Shown here one piece after another: positions 32,421-43,220 of a stretch of DNA of 64,000 nt (the first letter of the stretch is position 1; every line of letters starts with the position of its first letter). The stretch is from Aureobasidium sp. EXF-3400 (Eukaryota > Ascomycota > Dothideomycetes > Dothideales > Saccotheciaceae), in the NCBI GenBank assembly GCA_024195585.1, contig SWBL01000235.1, positions 19,188 through 83,187 on the forward strand. The letters run 5' to 3'. The position numbers and the translations under genes were made by a program. The notes under the pieces were generated by a model. That model did no database searches. It was given only the letters and a program-made list of their open reading frames with translations, and was not told the DNA's origin.

Positions 32421-34969
32421 TGTAACGTGAACTCAATTCCAATCTGTTGAACGAAAATATCCGCTCCCTTTCAGCCGCTCATGCTTTTCTTTTCTTTTTC
32501 TTGTTTTCTTTTCTGGACAGCAGATGCTCCACCACCAGCTTGCAACCCGTGAGCTGCCAAAGAGAGTGGAAGAGGTGAGAGAAAGGAGCGCCTCACCACA
32601 CCTCAGACCCAGAAGCCGTCTGTGTGTTCCTAGGGCCAAGACGGATTGACTGTCTGCTCGCTGACCGCTCTCGGCAATCCGGGTCGAACAATCAAAAACA
32701 ATAAGATGCTAGAAGGTGGATCCAGCCAAACTTCATAGCAACCATCTCTTCTGCTTGCGAGTGCTCGCCGTGTTACATATATGATATATCTTGCTGCTCC
32801 GGCGACAAGTCCAGCTCCAGCATGCCTCGATGCTACCGCTATCCGTCGCCCCGCTCGAATCTTCATGCCAGCCATGCAAAGCCCGTTTACCGTCGCAACC
32901 GGCGTCCGTGTTGTCAATAGTTTCTATCGATTGTTGTCCAACTGCCAACTGCAATCCCTTGATCGAGCCCAGTTCCCTGTGACTCTCATCTCCAGCGTAT
33001 CTGCTTCAGAATACTTTCACATCTGGGCTCTCGCTAATGTCTTTCGAATGTCAATACAACTGCCACGAGGATTTGGTCCCTTCTGTTGTCTGCGAGCCGT
33101 TCGGCCCGCGAGTCTCGATCTCTTCTGCGACGCCCGATCGACACCATCCACATTCCCCACATGGTTTTATCTTTTTTAGTCATGTCGCTCTGACCTCACC
33201 TTTGGCCTTGGCGATGTAATGATATCAGTTTTTGATGAAAGGTGCCTGTCAGTCCTCCACAGAGTCAAGAGCCCTCATCCCTCAAGACTGGTTTGGTTAT
33301 ACGATTTAGTCGAAGCAGACGATTCATCAAAAACGGAGACGATCTATCTCAAAAAGGCACTTCTTCTTTGCGCCACTGGCAGGCTGATCCTTCCACCGTT
33401 CACCCATCACTTTAAGCAGGGAATTGGTTAAGAATCCCAGTCACCACATCCATGAGCTGGAGAAACATGTCTGAAAATGATCCACCAAATTCTGGGTCCA
33501 GACTTTGTACATTTTGCAGGTACACGCTGCTCACTCGCTTGTTGGTGTGAGACATCACGCAGGGCTTACACCCGTTTCTCCTTGAACACCTAATGCCTAA
33601 TCTAGGTCTACCTCTTTGGGCACAAGCCAAAGGGGAATCTTGTTCGCTTCGGTTCATGTTTTTTTTGCAGCAACCGTTGGAGTGTCTGCTCTCCGGCTCT
33701 TCCATCCCATTACCGTTAGAGTCTAAGTATCTCATCTCGGACAGTAATGATACTGCTGCGAGATCCGGTAACCACGACAATTCCAGACCGTCATTCAACA
33801 TGACTTGATTGTCATCCTACGTCTCACCTCAAAGGAGAGCTTTATGCCACAACATGACCCCTGTTCTGTTTAGCCCAATGTTTCTTGCCTCATATTTGTC
33901 AGAAGTCCTCGGTGACGGCGCGTTACTTGGTAGCGAATTTTGGGAAGCAAAACGTCCGCAACCACAACATCTTAACAGCACCGTATCATCACCGAGGACC
34001 AGTATAGACCCCATCGATTTGGTCTTCTACTCGGTGCTTCCTATCTTATGATAAGGATCAGACTCGTCTTCTAGAGTGTGTTGTTGCGTGAAGAGACCAG
34101 GAGCAGGGTCATTCCTGCAGCATCAGCCTGAGGTTGACAGAGGTTCAAATTGCGGGAGTACGCCATGCAGGTCCTCTGGTTCCTACGTCCCTTCGCTTGA
34201 CTATCGTCAAAAGAAGCGATTTTGACATCTCAGCACCATATTGCATCTAAAATTAAAATGTCAATCAATATGGACGCCAGTGATGTTTGACGCACTGTCA
34301 GATGGAACGTTACTCTGGTAAGTAAGCAAAACAAGAACACATAGTTGTCAAGAGGGAACATGTCAAGGAGAAACATAAGTAGTGCAGACTGGGGTATAGA
34401 TCTTGATGATGATGATGATGGACAACAACCGCTCGACGTTACCCATTTCCCTTTCCCGTCCCAGCCTCGTTCGGCCGAGGCATCGACGGAAGCCCTTGCT
34501 CCCTCTTGCACACCAGACGCCGATTCCGTCGTTGAACTCTTGTATAAAGCAATAGGAGATTTGTTTTTGTGAGAGATGTAAGAAAGTGCTTGTGTGCATG
34601 TGTGTATGTCGAGTTCTTCTTTCATACGTTTCGACCTCCTCCAGATAGACAGAAGATAAATATGAGAATGAGAGTCATTTAATCTCGGAGATAAATGTGT
34701 TGAAGTAAGGAAGTTCCTATGCAGCAGCAATAGAAGGAGAAATTCAACCGTTCGTCGTAAAGAGGTAAAAATAAGGGGAAAGTTTCGCTGCTGCGTGAAC
34801 ACTTTTGGCCGGATGGGTCAACGAGTGAATCTTTCAGAGCGGCCCAGAGTGACCATGGCGACGAGAAGGTGAGCGGCGTCGTATGTCAATGACATGTCGT
34901 GCTATGAGAGTCAAATGCACGAAGCGGCAAACAAATATGGCGAAGGCCTAGGCGTGAACTGAGCAGTGC
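32421..34969. other. Long intergenic region (2.5 kb), no convincing gene
   Basis: Several 70-190 codon frames occur on both strands but lack ATG starts or family features. The best are a minus-strand ATG frame of 129 codons (33801-33412) and a plus-strand acidic frame of about 70 codons (from 34360). The latter spans a GAT microsatellite near 34404 that gives DDDDD. The right end is the 3' flank of the SomA-like gene. Confidence 0.5.
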
Positions 34970-37366
34970 TCAAAGATCGCCGCCTGCTTCAAGTCCACCA
35001 TCAGTGCCGAAATTCATGCCACTAGGGTCAAAACTGAAGCCGTCGGCGCCACCATCAGTCGTAAGGAAGGAGTCGAAATCGAAGTTATCAAGCACATCTG
35101 GGCCGCCCATTTCGAAATCGATACCGCCGATGCTGCCAAACTGTTGATGTGTCAGCATGAGTTTGGCAAGAAAGCATGAATGACTCACGTTGTCGTCCAT
35201 GTTGCCAAAGGGAGCTCCGATATTGGACATGTCGCCGCCCGGATTTTGCTGTCCAGGCATACCGGATTGCGCGTTCGAGGGTTGTTGGTTCTGAGGCTGA
35301 CCTGGCTTCGGGGGGAAAGCTGAACTGGGCTGGGGTGTGATCGGCGGTGCTGGAGTGGGAGTAGGGGGTTGCTCGGTCGACTCTTGAGGAGTTGCACCGG
35401 TTGTTCCCTTCTTGCCACCCTGGAGAGAAGAATTAGCATCAGAAAAGACCAAGAATGCTCGAGATTCATTACCTTATTTGCTGCCTTTGAGGCATCTTTT
35501 TTGGACTTGGTGTTGGGCTTGTTCGCTTGCGAAGGTGTGGGTGGGGCTTGGTTCTGCGAGGGAGATGAGGGACCGGTACCAGCTCTTGGACCATCGTTAC
35601 CAGGAGCAGGCGGAGGAGGCATAGCCGCGTTGCGCTGCTGGGGCGTCATATTGGGTGGTTGTGGTGGAGGCTGGCCTCCCATCATGGGACCTGGTTGAGG
35701 CATAAAGCCATTGGCCATCTGTGCCTGGCCATTGCGTGCTTGAGCCTGGCGGAACATGTCCATCTGTTGTTGCTGGTTCATCTGGGCAAAGGCAGGATGC
35801 GAGCTGGGCGGCTGCATCATCTGGCCGTTGGGACCTTTCATCATGGCCATTGGGAACATGGCTGGGTTCATAGGATTGTTTGGGTCGAATTGGCCTGGAG
35901 CAGGAGATGCGCGACCGGGCATGCCACCGTCGGCGGTGGGAGAGGGGACGACACCGGGGGCCATCTTGGGAGTGCCGCGTCGCATCTGCTCGTTGGGGCC
36001 TGGAGAGGGACCAGCCCTGCTGTTGGAGGGCGACATAGCTGGGGCGAAGTTTTGAGGCTGGCCAGAAGCTGGCACAGGGCCATTAGGTCCATTGGTCATG
36101 TTGTCTTGCTCTTGGCGCGCCATCAACAAACGTTTCTTGTTCTGCTGTTCTAGCAGCATCAACTGCATCTGGTAGTCCTGGAGAGCGTGGTTGCTGTTCG
36201 CATTGGGTGGCGGCGCCTGGCCGGGCATGGGACGCATCTGCGTGTTGAAGAATTCGGCGGAATTAGGGTCCTGCGGCATCTGAGGTGCTCCGTTAGGCAT
36301 CAACCCCTTGTCCACGTTAGAATCCATGGCGGATTGCATATGCTGGCGCATGGAGTTGGCATATACCTGTTGCATGGCTTTTGCCTGAGGGTTGGCCATC
36401 TGGGTTTTGTCAGCACATAGAGCCACGCGCAGACGAAGATAAGGCACTGACCTGTTGTCCGGGCATGCCCGGAGGCTGACCGCGTCCCATTGGACCCATG
36501 GCGCCGTTGAAGTTGCCCTCCAGTCGCTGACGCTTGGGCGATGGAGCAGCGTCGCCGCCGCCGCTGGGAGAGGCGGGTCTTTGCTCCATGGTCGAGCCCT
36601 CCCTCTGCATGGCGTTTTGCTGCAATTGCGCCATTTGTTGCATGCGCATCTGCTGTTGCATTTGAACCACTTGCTGCTGTGTACTGCATTTTCGTGTTAG
36701 CACCTCAGTCGCAAGCAATCTGCATAGAGACGATACTTACGGTTGACGGCCAGGTTGGAGACCAAACTTCTTGGCCATCTCGGGAGGTACTGGTATACTG
36801 GGGCCAACCATGCCGGGGCGCATGGTCATGTTGGCTTGCATCTGGGGATCGACGCGCATCAGCCTCTGTCGCTCGCTGGCCATTCGGGCCTAAGGCTGCG
36901 GGTTAGTGGGATCGGCGGTGGGCAGGGACAAGGATGAACCAATATGAAAGTAGCGACATACCTGGACATTGCTCAGATACTTTGCAGTCTGCGTGTTGTT
37001 GCCTCGACCGTGTTGGGCATTGAAACACTCCCAGAACTGGTGCCACCAATCGTACAAGAAGCTGCCGTCTGAAGCAGCTGGCACGTTGGGTGAAGGTAGG
37101 TCGTCGGGCTTCTTGTTGTCTTTGGAGTCGGCGTCCATTGAGTCGCTCACGCCATTGATGTCTTTGCGATCTGGGCTCTGATGCGGATCAAGGTCGAGGT
37201 CGACAGTCTTGAGGATGACGCGGGCGACCTCGTGGTTGCCATGCTTGAGGAAATAGTCGTAGATGTATGTGTTGAGCTTCTGGCGGGATATGTCTCCACT
37301 GGACGCGTTATTCGGCGTACCGGAGTTGGGAGTAGGCCCGCCCATGATATTCATTGGTTGGCTCAT
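34970..37366 (-). CDS. SOM1: LisH-domain transcriptional regulator SomA/Som1 (Flo8 family)
   Basis: SomA/Flo8 proteins act downstream of cAMP-PKA and control adhesion, filamentation, conidiation and virulence. Six exons, 36962-37366, 36741-36889, 36452-36683, 35473-36399, 35189-35419 and 34970-35140, encode 704 residues. Introns are 72, 57, 52, 53 and 48 bp. The LisH motif is at about residues 30-60 (KLNTYIYDYFLKHGNHEVARVI), followed by the family signature SFLYDWWHQFWECFNAQHG. The remainder is Gln/Met/Pro-rich, activation-domain-like, with a basic nuclear signal candidate (SPKRQRLEG and KPNTKSKKDASK). The C terminus is acidic-aromatic (FDFDSFLTTDGGADGFSFD), typical of an activation tail. Confidence 0.88.
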
Positions 37367-38419
37367 GCCAAAAAGTGAAAGATTCGTTCAGCCAGTTGTG
37401 CGAAAATCGGAAGGCGATGGTTGTCGATGGGAATGTCTCGGACTCGGGGCGCGCTCACGGGACGACGAAGGCGAAGAGGTGGGTGCGGTAGCCAGACGAC
37501 AGAGCAATCAAAATTGACAGGGAGCAGAGCAAGACAGAAGTGTCAGCGCTATGGATTGGCGACGAGAGCGGACGCGATGGCCGCTACGGCGTGGTGGTCG
37601 TGGTAGTGGTAGTGGTGGTGGACGTCGCGGTCAGTGGGCAGCAAGCAGCAAGCAGCAAGCCGAGGCGTGAGTGTCGCCGATCGGAACACGGGGCACGGCT
37701 TGAGGCGCGCGAAGGGTAGCTGTCGTCGCTGAAGATGCGCAACACAGTCAAGGCGCAAGGGGAGTCGCAATAGCCTAGCGGCACGGCGGACGGGGCGAAG
37801 TGGATCAACAAAGGAAGAATGTGGGTGAGGTGATGAGGTTAGACTGGGGCAGAGCGGACAGGGAGGAGGCATCGGTTGACGGCCAGCGAACGTGCCAAGA
37901 CCTATAGAAACGCACAACTGCTTCAACAGGTTATGATAGGAAACGCTTGATTGCAAGGACAATGCTGTTGCCCGCTATATACCATGTCTCCTGATGCTGC
38001 TCTCTGTTCAATTGTTCTATCTTTGCAAGAGACATGCAGCATTACCATTGTCGACGCCCATGTTGCGCCTCCAGCTCCACCGAGTCAGAAATCACGTGTA
38101 TGGCATTTATCGTGGCTTATGGTGCGTCTCCTAGGTCCCCCCCAAAAGCACCTTTATCTGCCTGTCAAGGTGCCGCTCTGTCTATCTATAGACCCTGTTC
38201 GTGGATCTCTGCTATAGATCCATGCCGATATGTCCTTTCTGGCATGCAAGGCCTTGCGCTCGCATGTGATAGGTTTCTGTGAAGCACAGCCTTGACTCAG
38301 TCATGGGTAGGGATGCTTAGTCTCGAACCAAATGACTCTGAGTTGGCGATTTCGAAGTGGACATTGTTCGTAACGTCGTGACACATAAAAGTAGAGGACA
38401 GTGCGGGAGAGAGGTCGTC
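37367..38419. other. Intergenic, SomA-like promoter
   Basis: About 1 kb with short frames only. The part near 37366 should be the SomA-like promoter and 5' leader. CAC/GTG-rich microsatellite-like DNA is seen near 37590-37625. Confidence 0.5.
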
Positions 38420-39163
38420 TCACTCATCGTCGGGTGGCATCTCATCCTCGATATATCGGATCAGCGTGACGCGCATCTCTGTCGTGTCGTTACCACGAAG
38501 AACGTCGCTCATGAACTGAGTGTCGACTTGCATTTGAACCTGAGATGGATTAGTCCATGGCAGACGACGCAAGTGGCTCCTACCAACCATTTCCAGGGCA
38601 CCCCTGAGGACACCACAGAAGATGTTTGAATACCACAGCTCGTCCTGGGCCTTTCCGTCATCGGGCAGCTCGACAAAATCGGCCAGTGGGTTTTCGTCAA
38701 AGAGAAGAGTGAAGGACTTGTTATCGGAGGACCAGTTTGTGACGACAGGGGTAATGTTGAGGAACATTTTGAAGCCGACCTTTGAGATGACCTCTGCCGT
38801 CTCGCGCAGATTGGAGCAGGAACCGGAATTCGACTTTGCCAGGAAGTCTTCGATCAGGCGCATGCCCATGTTGTAGCCCATCTTGTCGAGTTGCTTGTTG
38901 ACCTGGGCATAGTCGGCGTTGTAGTCTTTGCACAGCTGGGCGACGATGGTGCCATAGGTGAGAGTGACGAGTTCGGCATTGACCTTGTCAACACGGGTCC
39001 TTGTCGACAGTGTCAGAGAGGGTTGGAGTAGGGGGCGTGGTAGAGGCAGGCAGCCAACTTACTTCCACACCCTGTCGCACGTCAGCAAGTCTGGAGTGGT
39101 AGGTTTACAAGACAGGTCGACGAGGACTCACTCTTCGCCGAGGCGGGCAGCTTTGGTGGCCAT
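38420..39163 (-). CDS. BET3: TRAPP complex core subunit BET3
   Basis: Bet3 is a core TRAPP subunit, part of the Rab1/Ypt1 exchange factor in ER-Golgi traffic. Four exons, 39132-39163, 39063-39071, 38588-38999 and 38420-38539, encode 190 residues. The second exon is a 9-nt microexon (GGTGTGGAA) that restores the conserved GEEVWK segment, comparable to GEEIWK of yeast. The family regions [43 protein letters not shown] and [19 protein letters not shown] are all present. The conserved palmitoylation-site Cys after IVAQL is retained. Intron 3 (48 bp) appears to use GTTGGT as donor. It shares a 222-bp divergent promoter with the U5-40K gene. Confidence 0.94.
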
Positions 39164-39385
39164 GTCTATGGAACGAGCAGAAGGGGGTGGATGCGGCCGA
39201 GAGGGTCAAAGGTCGAGTGCCAGTGCCAGTCTAGTACCTATGTCGCGTGGGGGGTCCAAGCTTGGTCGACAAACACTCTTCGAACATGGCCCCAGGCAGA
39301 CAGGCCGTAACGCTGGCCCTACCTTTCTGGACTGCGCTCCGCCTCCAAGTCCACTCGTCTTGCCCGCCCACCCCCATCGCATATC
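39164..39385. promoter_or_regulatory. Divergent promoter of BET3 and U5-40K
   Basis: This 222-bp space lies between two divergent start codons of housekeeping genes. No TATA box is obvious. Confidence 0.55.
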
Positions 39386-40492
39386 ATGTCAGAGAAGCGG
39401 CCGGCCTCCAGCTCCATGGCTTCCGGCCAATTGGTCAAGCGCCAGAAGTCGGACAACTCGATGGCTCTGACTTCGGCCTCGCAGAACGGCGCCCTCATCC
39501 AGACCACTCAGCGTGGCCCAGCCTTATCCGCTCCTGTCATGGAGCTGTCTGGTCATACAGGAGAGGTGCTCGCTGCGCGATTCAATCCCGAGGGAAACTA
39601 CATTGCCTCGGCAGGCATGGACCGCAACATTCTCCTCTGGCGCACTTCTGGAGACTGCGAGAACTACGCCATCCTCTCGGGCCACAAAGGCGCCATTCTC
39701 GACTTGCAATGGTCGCGCGACTCGCGCAACCTGTTCTCTGCCTCGGCAGACATGCACATCGCCAGCTGGGACCTCGAGACCGCCCAGCGCATCCGAAGAC
39801 ACCAGGGCCACGACGAGGTCATCAACGCACTTGACATCAGCCGTCGCGGCGAGGACATACTTTTCAGCGCTTCCGACGATGGCTACATTGGCATCTGGGA
39901 CCCTCGCCAAAAAGCCGCTGTCGACTTCATCGAGACTCGCTTCCCTGTCACCGCCATAGCTCTGGCCGAGGCTGGCAACGAATTGTACTCGGGCAGCATC
40001 GACAACGACATCAAGGTCTGGGACTTGAGGAAGAAGCAGGTCGCATATTCCCTGGTTGGCCATACCGACACCATCACTTCGCTAGCCGTTTCGCCCGACT
40101 CTCAGACACTTCTTTCAAACTCGCACGACAGCACCGTCCGCACCTGGGACATTCGTCCTTTCGCTCCTACCGAACGCCATATCAGAACCTTCGATGGTGC
40201 CACCGCAGGGATGGACAAGTACCTGACCAAGGCCACCTGGGATACAAAAGGAAAGCGCATCGCTGCTGGCAGCGGTGACCGCTCAGTCGTCGTTTGGGAA
40301 GCCAGCACTGGCAAGTTGCTGCAGAAGCTGCCTGGCCACAAGGGCTCCGTCAATGATGTCCGCTTCGCGCCCAACGACGAGCCATTGAGTAGGATTATCC
40401 TGGACATTTTTTGTTTGACAAGTGCTAATCCAACCCTAGTGCTTTCTGCCTCTACCGATCGCAATCTGATCCTGGGAAGTCTCTCGACATGA
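39386..40492 (+). CDS. SNRNP40: U5 snRNP 40-kDa WD40 protein (SNRNP40/Spf38)
   Basis: This WD40 protein of the U5 snRNP contacts Prp8 and the U4/U6.U5 tri-snRNP. Exons 39386-40388 and 40440-40492 encode 351 residues. Seven WD repeats are recognisable, each with GH...WD or similar dipeptides (LSGHTGEVLAARFNP, LSGHKGAILDLQWS, RRHQGHDEVINALD, NDIKVWDLR, STVRTWDIRPF, RSVVVWEA, LPGHKGSVNDVRFAP). A short basic N terminus precedes them (VKRQKSDNS), common in this protein. The in-frame 51-bp intron (GTAGGA...CCCTAG) restores the last blade, LMLSASTDRNLILG. Yeast lacks an ortholog, fitting a filamentous fungus. Confidence 0.9.
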   Translation: MSEKRPASSSMASGQLVKRQKSDNSMALTSASQNGALIQTTQRGPALSAPVMELSGHTGEVLAARFNPEGNYIASAGMDRNILLWRTSGDCENYAILSGHKGAILDLQWSRDSRNLFSASADMHIASWDLETAQRIRRHQGHDEVINALDISRRGEDILFSASDDGYIGIWDPRQKAAVDFIETRFPVTAIALAEAGNELYSGSIDNDIKVWDLRKKQVAYSLVGHTDTITSLAVSPDSQTLLSNSHDSTVRTWDIRPFAPTERHIRTFDGATAGMDKYLTKATWDTKGKRIAAGSGDRSVVVWEASTGKLLQKLPGHKGSVNDVRFAPNDEPLSRIILDIFCLTSANPTLVLSASTDRNLILGSLST

Positions 40493-40880
40493 GCACTCCT
40501 CGAATCTCCCAACGATAGAACGTCATAGACTTACGAGATGCTCACGCACACCATCTCCTTGCCATATGCAACGACGCAACACTATGCCCTCCGCATTCAC
40601 CCAGCGCAGCCAGCCACTCAGGCCACACACCGATGCTGTAAGGACCTCGCCGAGGCCACGAGGGGGAAGACATCAATGCTTGCAGCATACCAGCATCACC
40701 CACATTCCGGCTTGATGGATTGGAGGACAGGCCAGGGATATGTCCTATAGGTGGATTGGCCATGATCTGGTCAAAAAAGATTCAATTGTGTACACTTCCA
40801 GAAAATTCTCTGCCAAAACGCTACCAAAAGTACATGATCCCAATTAAAAGGCTAATATTTTACTCTCAAGCAACATGCAC
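40493..40880. other. Convergent 3' flanks, no gene seen
   Basis: Space between the U5-40K stop and the xylitol dehydrogenase stop; no supported frame. Confidence 0.6.
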
Positions 40881-42469
40881 CTACTGAGGGCCCTCAATGA
40901 TCATCTTGATACCCTTGGCGGCATGAACGTCCTTGAAGGCCTGTTCGGCATCCTCGAACTTGACACGGCCTGTGATGAGCTCCTTGACGCTGAGGCTGCC
41001 AGAAGTGATGAGATCAACGGCCAGCTGGTAGTCGCCGGGTCCGTATCTGAAGCTGCCCTAAAAAAAGAATCAGTAACGTATTCCATGCTAAAAAAGAAAG
41101 AAGAGTCTCCCAACCTTTAGATTAAGTTCTTTAGCGCACATAGCCTTACGAAGGTACAGTTAGCAAAATATCAAACGTTGGTTGTGAGAACACCACGACT
41201 TAGCTGAACGAATGTATTCAGCTCTACGAGATGCCGTCCCGGATGGCGTTTCATTGAAACACCCATTCCAGAGACTGCTCGTGCAGGCTGAAACAAACGC
41301 CAGTACTAGTCGTGGTGTTTGTACCTTCGGTTTACATACCATGATAGGAAAGTTGATGTCTGGCTTGCCCATGCCACCCTGGACATAGGTTCCACCGGTT
41401 CTCAGTGCGTGAATAGCTGTCTGAATGCAGGGCTCGGCTCCAGTGGCATCGATGATGGCATCGGCACCCAATCCAAGGTCGCACTCGTCTGTGAGGAGCT
41501 TGGCGTTCTCCTGAGCGCCAACTCTTTGCGAGCGGAAAACGTGTGTGGCAGCGTACTTCTGGGCGAACTCGAGACGCTCCTCGTTGATGTCCACAGCAAC
41601 AATCTTGGTGGCACCGAACGACTTTGCGACAGCCATGCAGAGCAGACCAACAGGACCTGCGCCAAAGACAACAACGCTCTGGCCAGGCTTGATGTCAGCC
41701 TGTTTGGTGATGTGTACACCAACACTCAATGGCTCGACCAATGCAGCCTCCTCAAGAGGAACGTGGTCTGCGACCTTGTAACAGAAGTCTTCGGGAAGAC
41801 GGTAGTACTTGGCAAGAGTTCCGTCGTAAGGAGGGGTAGCTGCAAAGGCCATGTCAAGGCAGAGGTTGTACTTGCCCTCTCTGCAATGTGGGCATCTGCG
41901 GCAAGGAACACCAGGCTCCATGGTGACACGGTCGCCCTTCTTGAGTGTCGTCACTTTGTCTCCCACTTCCTCGACAATGCCGGCCGACTCGTGGCCCAGA
42001 ACCATGGGGGCCTTGACCACGAAGTCTCCAATAGCGCCATCTGTCCAGTAGTGCACGTCGGATCCGCAGATACCAGTGTACTTGACATTGACGATAACAT
42101 CGTAAGGATCTCTGAGTTGTGGAACAGGACGGTCCTCAAACTTGACGTCGTAGGGCTTCTGAAGAACAAATGACAAGTTCTACACATCACACACCGTCAG
42201 TTTCCGTTTTGCAATAAACCAGGATGCATGGCTGTGAAGTGAGAACTTACCTTTGCATCTGCAGGGTTGACTTCTTGCACGGAAGCCATCTTTGGTGTTG
42301 CTGTGGCGGAGAAACTTCTTGAGGCCTTCTTGGAGTTGAGGTGGTATGCGACGGCGGCGCAGCTACCACAGCTTCTTGTAGACTGAAGCTTGTATGTGGT
42401 TGAAGAAGGAACGCGAAGGGACGAAGCTCTGAGGCTTCTCTGGAGACCTGACTTGAAGACTTGAGACAT
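40881..42469 (-). CDS. XDH1: D-xylulose reductase (xylitol dehydrogenase), zinc MDR family
   Basis: This enzyme converts xylitol to D-xylulose with NAD+ in the fungal pentose pathway. Exons 42251-42469, 41340-42179, 41115-41144 and 40881-41057 encode 421 residues from the ATG at 42469, or 361 from the ATG at 42289. The second length is the usual one. Catalytic zinc residues: C in GICGSDVHYW and GHES. Structural zinc: CRRCPHCREGKYNLC. NAD site: GAGPVGLL, with Asp in IVAVDI favouring NAD. GGTYVQGGMGKPDINFPIM is typical of XdhA. The 60-residue N-terminal extension is Arg/Ser-rich with RSFSATA, resembling a mitochondrial presequence. Intron 2 (195 bp) is an introner-like element; introns 1 and 3 are 71 and 57 bp. 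Confidence 0.9.
41145..41339 (-). mobile_element. Introner-like element forming xylitol dehydrogenase intron 2 (copy 2)
   Basis: This 195-bp intron (GTATGT...GTAAG, phase 0 between NFPIM and AMCAKEL) holds a 181-bp unit at 41149-41329, with a perfect 9-bp terminal inverted repeat CGAAGGTAC/GTACCTTCG. Inside is AACACCACGACT with an exact inverted partner, AGTCGTGGTGTT, near the other end. TGGCGTTT/AAACGCCA and AGCTGAA/TTCAGCT are further inverted pairs. It is a diverged copy of the intron at 23531-23729. Splice sites lie 4-11 bp outside the inverted repeats in both copies. Read through, the enzyme would end early in the element. Confidence 0.9.
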
Positions 42470-43220
42470 GATGTAAGCAGTTGTGATGTGGATAGTGGTT
42501 GAGCTGTTGATCAGAGGACCAGGCGAGTGACCTTTGACGACCTCGAACTCTGGAACGGAATATGGTAGAGAGGAAGGTGCAGAGCAGGAGAAGAGGAGAA
42601 AATTAGAATGGGCAAGAGCGAGGACGTACAAGAGGAATGTATGCAGGCTCAATTGAGGATGATATCAAGCAGCTACGGATGATACAGAGGGCTTGCCGAA
42701 GGATCGGGTCAGAGTATGCAGAGTTCCAAGAGGGTGATAGCGATCTTTTTTCCCAGGACAGTGGTACCGCAGCCTGCGAATGGCAGAAACAAGAAGCCTT
42801 CCATCATGTGAGTGCCGTCAAAGTTGCAGCAGACTGAGCCCCACAATACATGTCATTATAGCCGTCGGATAAATTGCCCCGCCAAATGCATCAGCTCCCG
42901 TCGGAACCGCTGCCTTTTGTTTTGGTCCTCCGAACTCATAATCACCGAGCACGCCGTGCCGCCTGCACCATAAGCCGTGGCCTGCAAACAGCCTGATCCC
43001 GACCTTCAAGCACACCCCTGAGCGCTACTTCCGGGCTGGTGAACAACACGCTTGTGGATCTGCCTAAACGAATTAAGGTATGCTTCCAAGATTATGTGCC
43101 GGAGCTTGTCACTTGTTGGACCCTCAGTCGCGGTGTGACTGCGAGCTATAAGATTGCACAATTATTTACAGACTTTGGATCCAGAAGAATGCAGTACAAC
43201 GACGATCTCAAGTTCCGACA
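42470..43220. other. Intergenic, xylitol dehydrogenase promoter and permease 3' flank
   Basis: No gene is seen. I looked for GGCTAA-type XlnR sites near the promoter and did not find a convincing one. Confidence 0.5.

Noticed and set aside
34230..34802. 190-codon minus-strand frame
   Set aside because: It starts with GTG, is low in conserved-looking features and lies in the 3' flank of the SomA-like gene.
39524..40063. Long antisense frames over the U5-40K gene and similar frames over other genes
   Set aside because: They are shadows of GC-biased codon usage in the real genes and show no family features.
41160..42179. Xylitol dehydrogenase seeming truncated with a foreign C terminus
   Set aside because: The odd tail is translation of the introner; downstream exons AMCAKELNLK and GSFRYGPGDY complete a normal enzyme.
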